A DNA stretch of 64,000 nt from Kitasatospora papulosa (GTDB taxonomy: Bacteria; Actinomycetota; Actinomycetes; Streptomycetales; Streptomycetaceae). Position 1 is the first letter of the stretch. Each line of letters opens with the position of its first letter. Of this stretch, positions 26,696 through 34,369 are shown piece by piece. The DNA is taken from assembly GCF_000717245.1 (NCBI RefSeq), contig NZ_JNYQ01000012.1:248001-312000 (forward strand), given 5' to 3'. The notes beneath the pieces were generated by a model that had not been told where the DNA came from, did not search any database, and was given only the letters and a program-made list of their open reading frames with translations. The translations under genes were made by a program, and so were the position numbers.

Positions 26696-27046
26696 ATGGG
26701 AACATACGTTGACCAGGCGAAAGGCGATGGCGAACTGCTTGCGGACGTGCCCGTCGACACGTTCCGCAGCCACATCCGTTTCATCGAGAAGCACAACCTC
26801 TGGGACGAGGTGAGAGGGGCTCTCGCCGAAGCCGGTGTCGATACGGTGGCCATGGATATCCGACCGGTTCGTGTGATCAGTGAACTGGTCGCCGCGAAGG
26901 GGGATGCCCTTCCGGAAGAGGCCGATCACTCGGGCGCGGTGGTCACCCCTGAATGCGGGTGCGACTCGATCAGCGGTCGTCCTCCCGTGACCCCTGTCGG
27001 TGGTGGCGACGCGGGTGCGGGGGACGCGGGCGCGCGCCCGCAGTGA
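26696..27046 (+). CDS. Small protein of unknown function, 116 aa, next to a trypsin-fold protein
   Basis: ATG at 26696 is preceded by AAGGAG (26683-26688). The first 80 residues look like a helical globular domain (FRSHIRFIEKHNLWDEV, then VRVISELVAAKGDALPEE). The C-terminal 30 residues are low complexity, with PECGCDS followed by Gly/Ala/Asp repeats. No signal peptide or membrane span is visible. The next gene starts 3 bp after its stop and encodes a trypsin-like protein without a signal peptide, so the two are co-translated. The Cys pair and flexible tail could be a protease substrate or adaptor site, but this is only inference. Confidence 0.65.
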   Translation: MGTYVDQAKGDGELLADVPVDTFRSHIRFIEKHNLWDEVRGALAEAGVDTVAMDIRPVRVISELVAAKGDALPEEADHSGAVVTPECGCDSISGRPPVTPVGGGDAGAGDAGARPQ

Positions 27047-27049
27047 CCC

Positions 27050-28042
27050 GTGCGGGTGGACGGCATGGGGAACGACGACCTGCGCATCGCCCGGGAGGCG
27101 AAGGCGCGCTTCGGCCCTCAGCTGCTGGCCCATCCCGACGTGGACGGTGTGGGCGTGGGCCGGCGTCGGCGGGCCGGAGACAAGACGGACGAGTACGCCG
27201 TCGTCGTGCATCTGCGTGAAAAACAGCCGGAGAGCAAGATTCCTCCCGCTCGGCTGCTGCCCGCAGAACTGCGTTTCACCGAGAGGAGCGGGCGGGATGT
27301 CTCGGTGCGCGTGGACGTGCAGCAACACCCCAAACCCACTCCGCAGACGGACAGGGTCCGCCCGGTTCCCGGTGGGGTGAGCGTCGGGACCGTGGGGGCG
27401 CATGTCGGATCCGGCACGCTGGGAGGATGGGTGTGGGACACCGTGACCCGGCAGGTGGTCGCGCTGTCCAACGCCCATGTATTCGGCTCACGCCCTGGGG
27501 TGAGCATCATTCAGCCGTCGAGCGACGACGGCGGCGTGACACCGGACGACCGCATCGCCTCCGTCATGCGTACAGGTTCACTCGACGCGGCGATAGCCGA
27601 GCCTGCCGATCCCTCGTTCGTCAGCGCGTCCATCGTCCAGGGAGGTCCCGCGGTATTCGAGATCGCTGAGGCGACCCTGGACATGCGGGTCCAGAAGACC
27701 GGGCGTGCGACGGGACTCACGTTCGGCACCGTCGACCTGATCGACTTCGACTCCGACTACCGCGGCTCGCACTCCGATCTCTGGATCGATGCCGAGGGTG
27801 CCGACTTCTCACTGGGCGGGGACTCGGGAGCGCTGTACCTGCTCGCACCCGGCAGTGCAGCCTTCGCCACTGGGAGGCGACAGGCCGTGGGGCTGCACTG
27901 GGGCGGGTCGGGACAGGACGGCGTCGGGCATCACATCCGGGCCGTGTTCGACGATCTGAAGCTGAGCACACTGCCGAGCGGTACCGGAGTTCCTGCCGTC
28001 GACGGGATCACCGAGCCCGACAGGAGCATGCGGCCAGGCTGA
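27050..28042 (+). CDS. Trypsin-like serine protease fold protein without signal peptide
   Basis: The catalytic triad of a chymotrypsin-fold protease can be placed: His143 in LSNAHVFG, Asp179 in GSLDAAIAE and Ser259 in LGGDSGAL. The oxyanion GDSG motif is intact, so activity is plausible. The N-terminus (about 1-105) is hydrophilic and contains GVGVGRRRRAGDKTDEYAVVV; there is no Sec or Tat signal. Secreted trypsin-like enzymes in Streptomyces normally have a signal and propeptide, so this one probably acts inside the cell. GTG at 27050 lies 3 bp after the previous stop; ATG at 27065 is an alternative. Length is 330 aa. Confidence 0.78.
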   Translation: MRVDGMGNDDLRIAREAKARFGPQLLAHPDVDGVGVGRRRRAGDKTDEYAVVVHLREKQPESKIPPARLLPAELRFTERSGRDVSVRVDVQQHPKPTPQTDRVRPVPGGVSVGTVGAHVGSGTLGGWVWDTVTRQVVALSNAHVFGSRPGVSIIQPSSDDGGVTPDDRIASVMRTGSLDAAIAEPADPSFVSASIVQGGPAVFEIAEATLDMRVQKTGRATGLTFGTVDLIDFDSDYRGSHSDLWIDAEGADFSLGGDSGALYLLAPGSAAFATGRRQAVGLHWGGSGQDGVGHHIRAVFDDLKLSTLPSGTGVPAVDGITEPDRSMRPG

Positions 28043-28102
28043 CGAAGCCGCGACGGCAGGCTCGGGTGAGTGGGATCGTGGGCGGCTGACACACTTCCCC
28101 TC

Positions 28103-28603
28103 ATGGACACCACTCCTGAGGCCGTACATCGGCGCATCGCGGCGGCACTGGCCGCATTCGTCGCCGTCGGCGCCGCCGTGTCCGGCTTTCTGCTGAACGG
28201 GTCGCCGACGGCTGCTGTCTGGGCGGTGGCCGGTGGGAGCGGCACTGCGCTGGGCATGTTCATGGTGCGCCGACGGGTCCTTGCCACCCTCGAAGAAAGC
28301 CGCGGGACGGCCATGGAGCTCGGGTACGCGGAGGGCATCGGCGACATGGTGGTCGTCGGGCTCCACGCATACGCCGCCGCCGTGTTCCCGATGACCGGTC
28401 CCGGCGGGGTCTCCATGGCCGAACGCCTGAAACGCCGTGACCTCGCGTATCAGCTCACAGCCACAGAGGGCCTGCCCCATCACGTTGCGGAACGAGCGGC
28501 TGCGGCCCTCGAAGCGATCGATGCCGGTCGGGACCACGAGCGGGTCCAGAGCGCGTTGAACGACCTCATGCGCGCCGTTCACGAGCAACGCCGCCGCGTC
28601 TGA
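28103..28603 (+). CDS. Small membrane protein of unknown function, 166 aa
   Basis: Two hydrophobic segments at about 13-33 and 38-55 form a hairpin anchor; basic residues follow (MVRRRV). The rest is soluble and helical, with two Arg/Glu-rich segments, and ends in EQRRRV. The start ATG 28103 is chosen because the upstream in-frame part (28070-28102) lacks an RBS. It follows the protease gene by 60 bp and could be co-transcribed. No family recognised. Confidence 0.6.
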   Translation: MDTTPEAVHRRIAAALAAFVAVGAAVSGFLLNGSPTAAVWAVAGGSGTALGMFMVRRRVLATLEESRGTAMELGYAEGIGDMVVVGLHAYAAAVFPMTGPGGVSMAERLKRRDLAYQLTATEGLPHHVAERAAAALEAIDAGRDHERVQSALNDLMRAVHEQRRRV

Positions 28604-28733
28604 AAAGCGCGTGCCCGGGACGGTCGGGCGACCCCGTTGCCGCTGCTGCGTGCCACCGCGTGGCTGCCGACCGCGGCGACGATGGCTTTCGCCGGCGGCG
28701 CGACGGGCCGGCCCGACCTTCTCCGGGCGACCG

Positions 28734-29270
28734 TTACGTGCGCACGCGGAAGCGCAGCATGGTCACTCCGCCCGACTGGACGTTGCCGAGCGGCTCCAGG
28801 TCGATCCGGTGGAGGCCAGGCGGTGCGAAGCGGACGCCGTCGCCGAGCAGCACCGGCAGCACGTACACCAGGATCTCGTCGACGAGGCCGCGCTGAAGGC
28901 ACTGGGCGGCCACGTCGGCGCCGAGGATCTCCAGGTTCTTGTCCCCGGCGGCACGATGTGCCCTGGCCACCGCTTCCTCGATGTCGCAGGTGAGGAAGGT
29001 GACTTCGGGGTCCGGTTCGTCGGGTGGGCGATGGGTGAGGACGAACCGTGCCCCGCCGTCGTATCCGGTGTTCTCGGCAGACATGCGCTTGCCGACCTCG
29101 TACGTGCCCCTGCCGATGAGCATGGCACCCGTGGCCGCCATGACCTCAGGGAACGTCGCCGACGTCATGTGCTCGAAGATCCAGTCCATCGTGTGGCCGG
29201 GACCGGCGATGAACCCGTCCAGGGACATCACTCTGTTCACGACGACTTTGCCGGTGCTCGTATCGCTCAT
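28734..29270 (-). CDS. RibD C-terminal/dihydrofolate reductase-like protein
   Basis: This 178-aa protein has the fold of the deaminase-reductase (RibD C-terminal) family, common in actinobacteria and usually of unknown substrate. The signatures are VVNRVMSLDGFIAGPGH at the N-terminus, then MLIGRGTYEVG, NLEILGADVAAQCL and VLPVLLGDGVRF. ATG at 29270 is the natural start; the frame stays open far upstream but that sequence is antisense to the GH64 side and shows no homology. It probably binds NADPH. No pathway link is visible. Confidence 0.85.
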   Translation of the reverse strand: MSDTSTGKVVVNRVMSLDGFIAGPGHTMDWIFEHMTSATFPEVMAATGAMLIGRGTYEVGKRMSAENTGYDGGARFVLTHRPPDEPDPEVTFLTCDIEEAVARAHRAAGDKNLEILGADVAAQCLQRGLVDEILVYVLPVLLGDGVRFAPPGLHRIDLEPLGNVQSGGVTMLRFRVRT

Positions 29271-29460
29271 GCGTCTTCTCCAGGCGGGTGGAGGGCCGGG
29301 TGCGCGGCATAGGCCGGTGAGAGACATCTTCCCCCCGACGGCAGCCGCGACCTGGATCTGCCCCAGGGCGCCACCGCGGTGTTCACCTGTGTGCCGATGA
29401 TCGCCGTCAGGCCGGGGCGGTCCCGCTGCCGGCGCGTACATCGCCGGGAAGTGAAGGCGA

Positions 29461-29493
29461 CCGGGCCCGGGACAGAGTTCGTCGCGGGCCCGG
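29461..29493. terminator. Hairpin downstream of the GH64 gene
   Basis: The 9-bp arms CCGGGCCCG (29461-29469) and CGGGCCCGG (29485-29493) flank a 15-nt loop. It lies 22 bp beyond the stop of the minus-strand glucanase gene. Confidence 0.65.
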
Positions 29494-29514
29494 CCGCACG
29501 GCGCGCCGTCGGAT

Positions 29515-30756
29515 CTAGTTGAACGGGTCCAGCGTGATGTACGCCTGCTGCGGGTCGCCTTCATGCACCAGCGACTCGTGCGCGCCCACGTCGTCGAAGG
29601 CGAAGCCGTACGCCTTGCCGTCGGCCATCTGGGCATGCACCTTGGCGGAGTAGTGATTGGTGACCGCGTCCTTGTAGAAGTTCGCGTTGTTCGCGTCGGG
29701 CTGGTTGGGGTTGCTGAGCAGCGTCGACCGGTTGTAGCCGGCACACAGTGTTCGGGAGATGGGCCCGCGGACCAGGTCGTTGGGCGCGTCGAGGAGTTTG
29801 TAGCAGCCGAAGATGCTGTCGGAATCGGGCTTCTGGAAGCTCGTCACGACCGCTCCCGAACTGTTCGTGAAGTTCATGGTGTTGCCCTGGACCCGGCCGA
29901 AGTACTTCGTGTTCGGCTGGTCCTTGAACGGCTGGACGGTCAGCGTCTGGGAGGAGTACTTGCTCCACACCCGGTTGACGTAGTCGTTCATGACGGAGGC
30001 CGGCAGTGCTCCGGCTTCGATGCCGTGGCCGGGGGCGAGCGCCCGCAGGATCGTACCGTCGGAGCGTGTCTTGATGAGGCCGCCCCAGCCGCCCGGCTGG
30101 CTGCGCAGGGAGTCGAAGAACGCCTTGTAGCCGCCGGGCTTGAGGTGGCCGGTGGCGATCGTGGTGCCGTTCGGGCGCTTGACTCCGACCGCGTAGGGTG
30201 CGGAGAACATGTCGACCTGTGTGCTGTTGATCCACAGGCCGGCGTCGTTGAGCGTGTACTCGGTCCAGTTGAAGAGGATGTTCGCGTTCGGGTCGCTCGG
30301 GTTCTGGACTGCGGGCTGTACCAGACCGCCGGTGGTGAGCTTGAAGACGAGCTTCTGCCCGTAGGAGAAGTAGACGCGGCCGGAGAATTTGGGCATCCGG
30401 ATCGTCTTCGACTGTCCGTTGGCCGGGCCCGCTATGGACGCGTCCGGAGCGGGCGTCGGCGGGTTGCCGCCGGCGGGCCACGGGTGGAAGGCGCCGCTCG
30501 CGTCCGCCCAGCCCTGGCGCCCTGACGAGAGTTCGGTGCCGATCACATAGACGTGCACCTGCTCGCCGCGCCCCGAGTTGTTGGTCAGGGTGAGCGGGAT
30601 GGTCGTGGGGACGGCGGCCGCCTCGGTGGCGGCGGTGACCTGGGTGACGACGAGACTTCCGCCGGCCAGCGCGAGCGCGGCAACCAGGGCGGCGGGCCTG
30701 ACGCGGGCGCGGCGGGCCCGGCGTGTACGTGGGGCGGAAAGAAGGTTGGCAGACAA
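29515..30756 (-). CDS. Secreted beta-1,3-glucanase, glycoside hydrolase family 64
   Basis: A TTG start at 30756 is chosen because GAGGAG sits 6 nt upstream; an ATG at 30810 lies on the far side of the RBS. The 413-aa precursor has an Arg-rich n-region (about residues 8-18), a hydrophobic core (AALVAALALAGGSLVV) and a likely cleavage after an Ala-rich stretch, so it is exported by Sec. The mature part is a single GH64 domain: TIPLTLTNNSGRGEQVHVYV, then GRVYFSYGQKLVFKL, FNWTEYTLNDAGLWIN and QVDMFSAPYAVGV. Such enzymes cut laminarin and fungal cell-wall glucan. A LacI-type palindrome lies 66-81 bp upstream, suggesting sugar-induced control. Confidence 0.9.
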   Translation of the reverse strand: MSANLLSAPRTRRARRARVRPAALVAALALAGGSLVVTQVTAATEAAAVPTTIPLTLTNNSGRGEQVHVYVIGTELSSGRQGWADASGAFHPWPAGGNPPTPAPDASIAGPANGQSKTIRMPKFSGRVYFSYGQKLVFKLTTGGLVQPAVQNPSDPNANILFNWTEYTLNDAGLWINSTQVDMFSAPYAVGVKRPNGTTIATGHLKPGGYKAFFDSLRSQPGGWGGLIKTRSDGTILRALAPGHGIEAGALPASVMNDYVNRVWSKYSSQTLTVQPFKDQPNTKYFGRVQGNTMNFTNSSGAVVTSFQKPDSDSIFGCYKLLDAPNDLVRGPISRTLCAGYNRSTLLSNPNQPDANNANFYKDAVTNHYSAKVHAQMADGKAYGFAFDDVGAHESLVHEGDPQQAYITLDPFN

Positions 30757-30821
30757 GCTGTACTCCTCGTCCGGAAGGCCGTGCTGTGGAGGTAGCCACT
30801 GCGAGGACACCCGCAGCTCTT

Positions 30822-30837
30822 CTGAGAGCGCTCTCAG
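30822..30837. promoter_or_regulatory. LacI-family operator palindrome upstream of GH64
   Basis: CTGAGAGCGCTCTCAG is a perfect 16-bp palindrome centred on CGCG-flanked GAGCGCTC. It matches the layout of LacI/CebR-type operators in Streptomyces (for example TGGGAGCGCTCCCA) but differs at the outer bases, implying a different family member. Position is just ahead of the glucanase RBS. Confidence 0.75.
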
Positions 30838-31082
30838 GGGGCTTCCTGGAGCGTATCGACTGGTCAGGGACGCGTCAATGACCTGGTCTGGACCACGACA
30901 GGTTTTGTGGGCGGGTTCCCCGGGTGGCCGCGACGGGAGCGTCGATCGCCCGCATCCGGGTCGCGTGCCGATGCCGTCGACGACCCGGACGAGCCGCCCT
31001 CGCTCCGGACTGGTGAAGCCGAAAGGGCTCGGTGATCAGAATCGGATCTGGCCGAGTTTCGTGACACATGGGTGTTTCGTTC
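30838..31082. other. Spacer between GH64 promoter and peptide cassette A
   Basis: This stretch between the glucanase operator and the first duplicated peptide cassette has no gene I can support. It includes the end of the glucanase promoter region. Together with the flanking elements the gene-free interval is about 480 bp. Confidence 0.45.
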
Positions 31083-31103
31083 ACCCCCCGCTTTGATGCC
31101 AGG

Positions 31104-31123
31104 GAACTTGGTGAATGGTTCCG
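31104..31123. promoter_or_regulatory. Inverted repeat GGAAC-N10-GTTCC ahead of peptide A
   Basis: The arms lie at 31104-31108 and 31119-31123. The same element, with GAAC-N10-GTTC conserved, occurs at the equivalent place in copy B. It lies about 110 bp upstream of the peptide start and is a candidate operator. Confidence 0.55.
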
Positions 31124-31234
31124 CCTGTGGATTACGGGGCGGGCGCCCGTCATTCTGGAACTTGGGAAAGGGCGGCCGGAAAACGTCGGCCGAAACCTTT
31201 CGAGTATTTCTCGCTCTGGGGTCTGGGAGAATTC

Positions 31235-31393
31235 ATGAAGTCTGCCCGTGCGTGCGTGGTCGCTGTTCTCCGTGCACCGATGATCGGCACCCTCGCCGGT
31301 ACCGCTGCCGCCGAGACCGGCGGTGCCGGCACCATGGCGTCCTGCTCCCTCGTGCCCGGCGACGACAACGGCTGGGGTCGTGACCCGCGATGA
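31235..31393 (+). CDS. Secreted peptide precursor A, 52 aa
   Basis: ATG at 31235 follows GGGAGA. The precursor aligns without gaps with the peptide at 34163. Residues 1-26 form a signal-like leader (starting MKS, ending AGTAAA) whose hydrophobic core is interrupted by Arg and Pro in this copy. The core from residue 27 is about 23 residues and ends in PGDDNGWGR, followed here by three extra residues DPR. Conserved positions between the two copies are E27, G29, AG31-32, P41, G42, D44 and the GWGR end. The stop overlaps a possible ATG of the LuxR gene downstream. Copy A may be less efficiently secreted than B. Function is unknown; a signalling peptide is the most economical idea. Confidence 0.65.
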   Translation: MKSARACVVAVLRAPMIGTLAGTAAAETGGAGTMASCSLVPGDDNGWGRDPR

Positions 31394-31449
31394 CCTGTGC
31401 GTACGCGGGGACACCTCGGTCCTCGGGGAGTTCCGGAGGTGGTGGTCCG

Positions 31450-31782
31450 GTGGATTCCGGAATGCAGGATTCATGCGGAGAGAGAACGCCCGACTGCTTG
31501 ATCGACAGGCTGCGGGAAGTCGTGCGTGTCCTCAGCGGTCGGGAAAGGGAAGTGCTCGCACATATCGCGCGCGGAGCCACCTACAGGGAGATCGCCCGCC
31601 GCATGGACGTCAGTCTGCACACCATCGACACCTACATACGGCGGATACGCGCGAAAACCGGATCCCGGAACCGCATGCACCTGTTGCTGCTGGCTCTGTC
31701 GGTCGAGGGCTCCCTCGTGAGCGCCATCGAAGACCTGGGGCTGTCGGTCACACCGAAGCCTCCCGGCCGGTCCCAGGTCTGA
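31450..31782 (+). CDS. Short LuxR-type HTH regulator downstream of peptide A
   Basis: GTG at 31450 has GGAGGTGG just upstream; ATG at 31390, overlapping the peptide stop, is the alternative (130 aa). The 110-aa protein is almost only a GerE/LuxR DNA-binding domain: LSGREREVLAHIARGATYREIARRM, then VSLHTIDTYIRRIRAKTG. There is no receiver or ligand domain. Stand-alone LuxR HTH proteins usually act as cluster-linked transcription factors. Its order after the peptide is conserved in copy B, where the homologous HTH is degenerate and fused to a larger protein. Confidence 0.8.
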   Translation: MDSGMQDSCGERTPDCLIDRLREVVRVLSGREREVLAHIARGATYREIARRMDVSLHTIDTYIRRIRAKTGSRNRMHLLLLALSVEGSLVSAIEDLGLSVTPKPPGRSQV

Positions 31783-31962
31783 CCCGACTCGCGCTCGACT
31801 TCCCGATCGTGGCCGGCGGCCGAATGACACGTGAACACGTGACTGTCGGGACCGATCTCCGTGCGGCAGTATTCCGGGGCGGCCACGGCGCCGCCCGGAT
31901 ATCGCCTCTCCCTTTCCCGCAGTGTGTCCGGGCATCGTGGTGCCCTGGCACACCTCACCTCT

Positions 31963-32514
31963 ATGCATCGCCCGGACGTGCGGCGAGATCGGAGAACTGT
32001 GCCCGAACGGCGAGTTCTGGGACAGCCGCTGCGGTCCTTCGTCGACGAGCTGGCCCTGTGCGTGGCGGCCAACGGAGGCCGGGGGCCCGCCCTGTCGTGG
32101 CCCGAGGATCCGATGACCTTGCCGGCCCTGCTGGAGCTTCCTCGTCCGGCACGTCCGGCACCCGGGGTCAACTCGACCGTGCCCGGCGGACCGGGCGCGG
32201 AGGAACTGGCGGCCGAGCTGGGCCGCAGGCTGCAACTCCGGGTGCGCCCCTCCTTCCGCTTCCTGTCGCCGGACTCTCCCGTCGTGGACAACGTCCCGAA
32301 CGGTGCCGAGTCCACGGTCACGGTCCTGGAGGGAGCCTGCCGCTGCGTCCTGTCACGTGTCGGTGAGGACCCGGCACCAGGCCCCTCCCATCCGCTGGGC
32401 ATGCGGCTTCGTTCCGGCGGCACTCTCTTCGTGCCCCAGGTCCACACCTACCGGCTTTCGGAGATCCACGTCCCGACCACACTGCTCAGGCTCGACCTGG
32501 AAAGTCCAGGCTGA
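31963..32514 (+). CDS. Hypothetical protein, possibly cupin-like, 183 aa
   Basis: ATG at 31963 is used; the frame is open from 31861. The N-terminus is basic. The C-terminal half is predicted to be beta-rich and ends in GGTLFVPQVHTYRLSEIHVP, which resembles the last strands of cupin or JmjC-like small barrels, but metal ligands cannot be assigned. No neighbour tells its function. It faces the minus-strand LuxR gene with a hairpin between them. Confidence 0.5.
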   Translation: MHRPDVRRDRRTVPERRVLGQPLRSFVDELALCVAANGGRGPALSWPEDPMTLPALLELPRPARPAPGVNSTVPGGPGAEELAAELGRRLQLRVRPSFRFLSPDSPVVDNVPNGAESTVTVLEGACRCVLSRVGEDPAPGPSHPLGMRLRSGGTLFVPQVHTYRLSEIHVPTTLLRLDLESPG

Positions 32515-32515
32515 C

Positions 32516-32541
32516 GGCCTACGCCCCGGAGGGCGTACGCC
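32516..32541. terminator. Hairpin between convergent genes
   Basis: GGCCTACGCCC (32516-32526) and GGGCGTACGCC (32531-32541) pair with one mismatch over a CGGA tetraloop. It occupies almost the whole gap between the two stop codons. Confidence 0.7.
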
Positions 32542-32544
32542 GGA

Positions 32545-33597
32545 TCAGGCAAGGGCTGTCGTGGGTGCCCCGTCCGGCTCTCCGTCGTCGTTCAGCAGCC
32601 CCCTCGCGGACACCGCGACGCCGGCCTGGAAGCGGCTCTCGGCGCCGAGGGCCTGCATCATGTCGGCTATGTGTTTGCGGGTGGTACGCAAGGACATCCC
32701 GAGCCGCCGCGCGATCGTCTCGTCCTTCAGCCCTGACGCCAGCAGCCGCAGGATGGTGCGGTCCAGATCCTTGGCCACCGCTTCCAGGCCGTCGGTGGCC
32801 GCGTCGGAGAACGGCTGTGCCTGCGACCACAGTTGCTCGAACAGCTCGTACAGGAAGTGCACGACCGACGGCTCCCGTACCACCACCGCGCCCAGCCGGT
32901 CGTTGCGTCTGGTCATGAACGCGAGCTCCCGATCGAAGATGATCATCCGGCCGACGAGCTGGTGGGCCGTCCGGTACTCGCCGCCCAACGCGCTCGCCGT
33001 GGCGACGTACGCCTGGCTGGGGCTGTTGAACCGGGCGGTGTGGTGGTACACGGTCCGCATCCGCACCCCCCGGGCGAGCATCTGGCTGTCCCGGCGCAGC
33101 GCGTCCTGGAGCACCTCGGGCGGGCGGGTGCCGCCGGGCTGCACGGTGACCATGTCCTCGCGGCACTGCTCGGCCGCCCGGTTCAGTGCGGCCCGCACAT
33201 GGGTGAGCCCGGGAATGGTCTCCAGGTCCTTGGAGGCGCTGCGTCTCCCCTCGTCGTAGTCGACGGCCAGCTGGGCGAACTGGTCCTGGAAGAGGCGCAG
33301 TCGCGTCTGTTGTTCCGCGATGGCCCGCTCCACCGGTGCGGTCGTCACGGCCGCGACGAGGTGAGGGTCGACAGCCCAGAGGCGGTCGTCGCCCTCCTCG
33401 CCCCTGTGCACCAGGCCGATCCGGACGAGGCGTTCCACCGCGCCGCTCACAGCGGTCGCGTCCACCCCTGTCTCCTCGGCCATCGAAGCAGGGTCTAACC
33501 GACCGTGCAGAGCCAGCCAACGGTAGACGGCCGCTTCCTCGGCGCGGAGTGTGTCCCCCACGGCAAAAACGTTGTCATCGGTCTGCTGTTCCACCAT
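32545..33597 (-). CDS. LuxR-family regulator with TrmB-like N-terminus
   Basis: ATG at 33597 is preferred because it begins the recognisable domain and has GAAGGA nearby; the frame is open to 33735. Of 350 aa, residues 15-75 form a winged helix (EEAAVYRWLALHGRLDP onward), followed by a long helical stretch. The C-terminus is a LuxR HTH with LASGLKDETIARRLGMSLRT and ends near ESRFQAGVAVSARG. The same two-part architecture is found in the regulator at 53228. This family often controls lanthipeptide, lasso and NRPS clusters. It sits at the left border of the DADH-NRPS cluster and may control it. Confidence 0.82.
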   Translation of the reverse strand: MVEQQTDDNVFAVGDTLRAEEAAVYRWLALHGRLDPASMAEETGVDATAVSGAVERLVRIGLVHRGEEGDDRLWAVDPHLVAAVTTAPVERAIAEQQTRLRLFQDQFAQLAVDYDEGRRSASKDLETIPGLTHVRAALNRAAEQCREDMVTVQPGGTRPPEVLQDALRRDSQMLARGVRMRTVYHHTARFNSPSQAYVATASALGGEYRTAHQLVGRMIIFDRELAFMTRRNDRLGAVVVREPSVVHFLYELFEQLWSQAQPFSDAATDGLEAVAKDLDRTILRLLASGLKDETIARRLGMSLRTTRKHIADMMQALGAESRFQAGVAVSARGLLNDDGEPDGAPTTALA

Positions 33598-34007
33598 CAG
33601 TCCTTCGCTCTTGACACCCGTATGGGCACGCGCCCCGCCCTCATCGCACTCAAACATCTCCCGTACGGGCCGCGTCGACCCGCAGAAGCTGCGGATCGTA
33701 TCGATTAGGACGGGCAACCGTGGGAGCGGGTTCATCGCCCGAAATCTAGTGGCTGGAAGACGCCAGGTCGACCAGATCCTCCGGCATGGCGAGTCGGTCC
33801 CTGTCCTGCTCGGCAGGTCCGAGGGCGGAAGGGGTGGCCGGTTCTGCTCATGGTGGTGATCGAGTCCCCGTCGGGCTCATGGAGCGGCCAGGGATCGGTG
33901 CCCGGCGAGCGACGTGCCGGTCGAGCGCGGTGGGGCGGGTGGTGGCCGTCCGGAAGACGAAACCCCGTCCGAATTGCCACTCATTGAGGCAGGGTGGAGG
34001 GTTCGTC
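33598..34007. other. Intergenic region between LuxR regulator and cassette B
   Basis: These roughly 410 bp hold the promoter of the leftward regulator and the lead-in to cassette B. Short frames on both strands lack RBS. The extension of the regulator frame to 33735 is not supported by similarity to its relative. No hairpin stands out. Confidence 0.45.
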
Positions 34008-34029
34008 CACCCCCCGCTTTGGTGCCGGA

Positions 34030-34047
34030 GAACTTGGTGAATGGTTC
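34030..34047. promoter_or_regulatory. Inverted repeat GAAC-N10-GTTC ahead of peptide B
   Basis: The arms are at 34030-34033 and 34044-34047, with a spacer nearly identical to that in copy A (CTTGGTGAATG). Conservation against a diverged background supports function as an operator. Confidence 0.55.
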
Positions 34048-34162
34048 CGTCTGTGGCTTCCAGGGCGGGTGCCAGCCAGTCTGGAAGAGCGGAAGGGGAA
34101 CGGTCGTAAAACGTCGGCCGGGACTTTTCGAGCATTCCTCACTCTGATTCCTGGGAGAAGTC

Positions 34163-34312
34163 ATGAAGTCTGTCGTCGTGTTCGTGGTCACCGCTTTCTG
34201 CGCGTTGACGATCGGTGCCTTCGCGGGTACCGCTGCCGCTGAGGACGGCAGCGCCGGCGTCCCGGTCGTGTCCTCCACCGGGCCCGGCGGCGACAGCGGT
34301 TGGGGCCGTTGA
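34163..34312 (+). CDS. Secreted peptide precursor B, 49 aa
   Basis: ATG at 34163 follows GGGAGAAG at ideal spacing. Residues 1-26 are a clean Sec-type signal peptide (MKSVVVFVVTAFCALTIGAF then AGTAAA), with likely cleavage after the final Ala of AGTAAA. The mature peptide would be about 23 residues, EDGSAGVPVVSSTGPGGDSGWGR, acidic at the N-terminus and Gly-rich at the end; I split this as EDGSAGVPVVSSTG plus PGGDSGWGR. No Cys is present, so it is not a disulfide peptide, and no modification enzyme is adjacent. The XRE-NTPase regulator begins 57 bp downstream. A secreted signalling peptide sensed by the cell is the simplest reading but is unproven. Confidence 0.72.
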   Translation: MKSVVVFVVTAFCALTIGAFAGTAAAEDGSAGVPVVSSTGPGGDSGWGR

Positions 34313-34369
34313 GCCGGATGACCTGGGAGTGAACACGGGGAGGCCGACCCGCTGTCGGTTCCGGAGCCT

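Larger units (their letters stand above)
31083..31645 (+). repeat. Duplicated peptide-regulator cassette, copy A
   Basis: From CACCCCCCGCTTT onward this segment matches 34008-34560 base for base over many blocks, including CTTGGTGAATGGTTCC, ACGTCGGCC and the whole peptide gene without any gap. The similarity continues through the DNA encoding the first helix-turn-helix of the downstream regulator. Boundaries are approximate because identity decays gradually. Confidence 0.8.

Noticed and set aside
26351..26853. Minus-strand frames in the 26.3-26.9 kb gap
   Set aside because: They overlap the supported 116-aa gene or lack RBS, and show no recognisable sequence.
32303..33498. Plus-strand frames opposite the LuxR regulator
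   Set aside because: They are antisense to a protein with clear winged-helix and LuxR domains.
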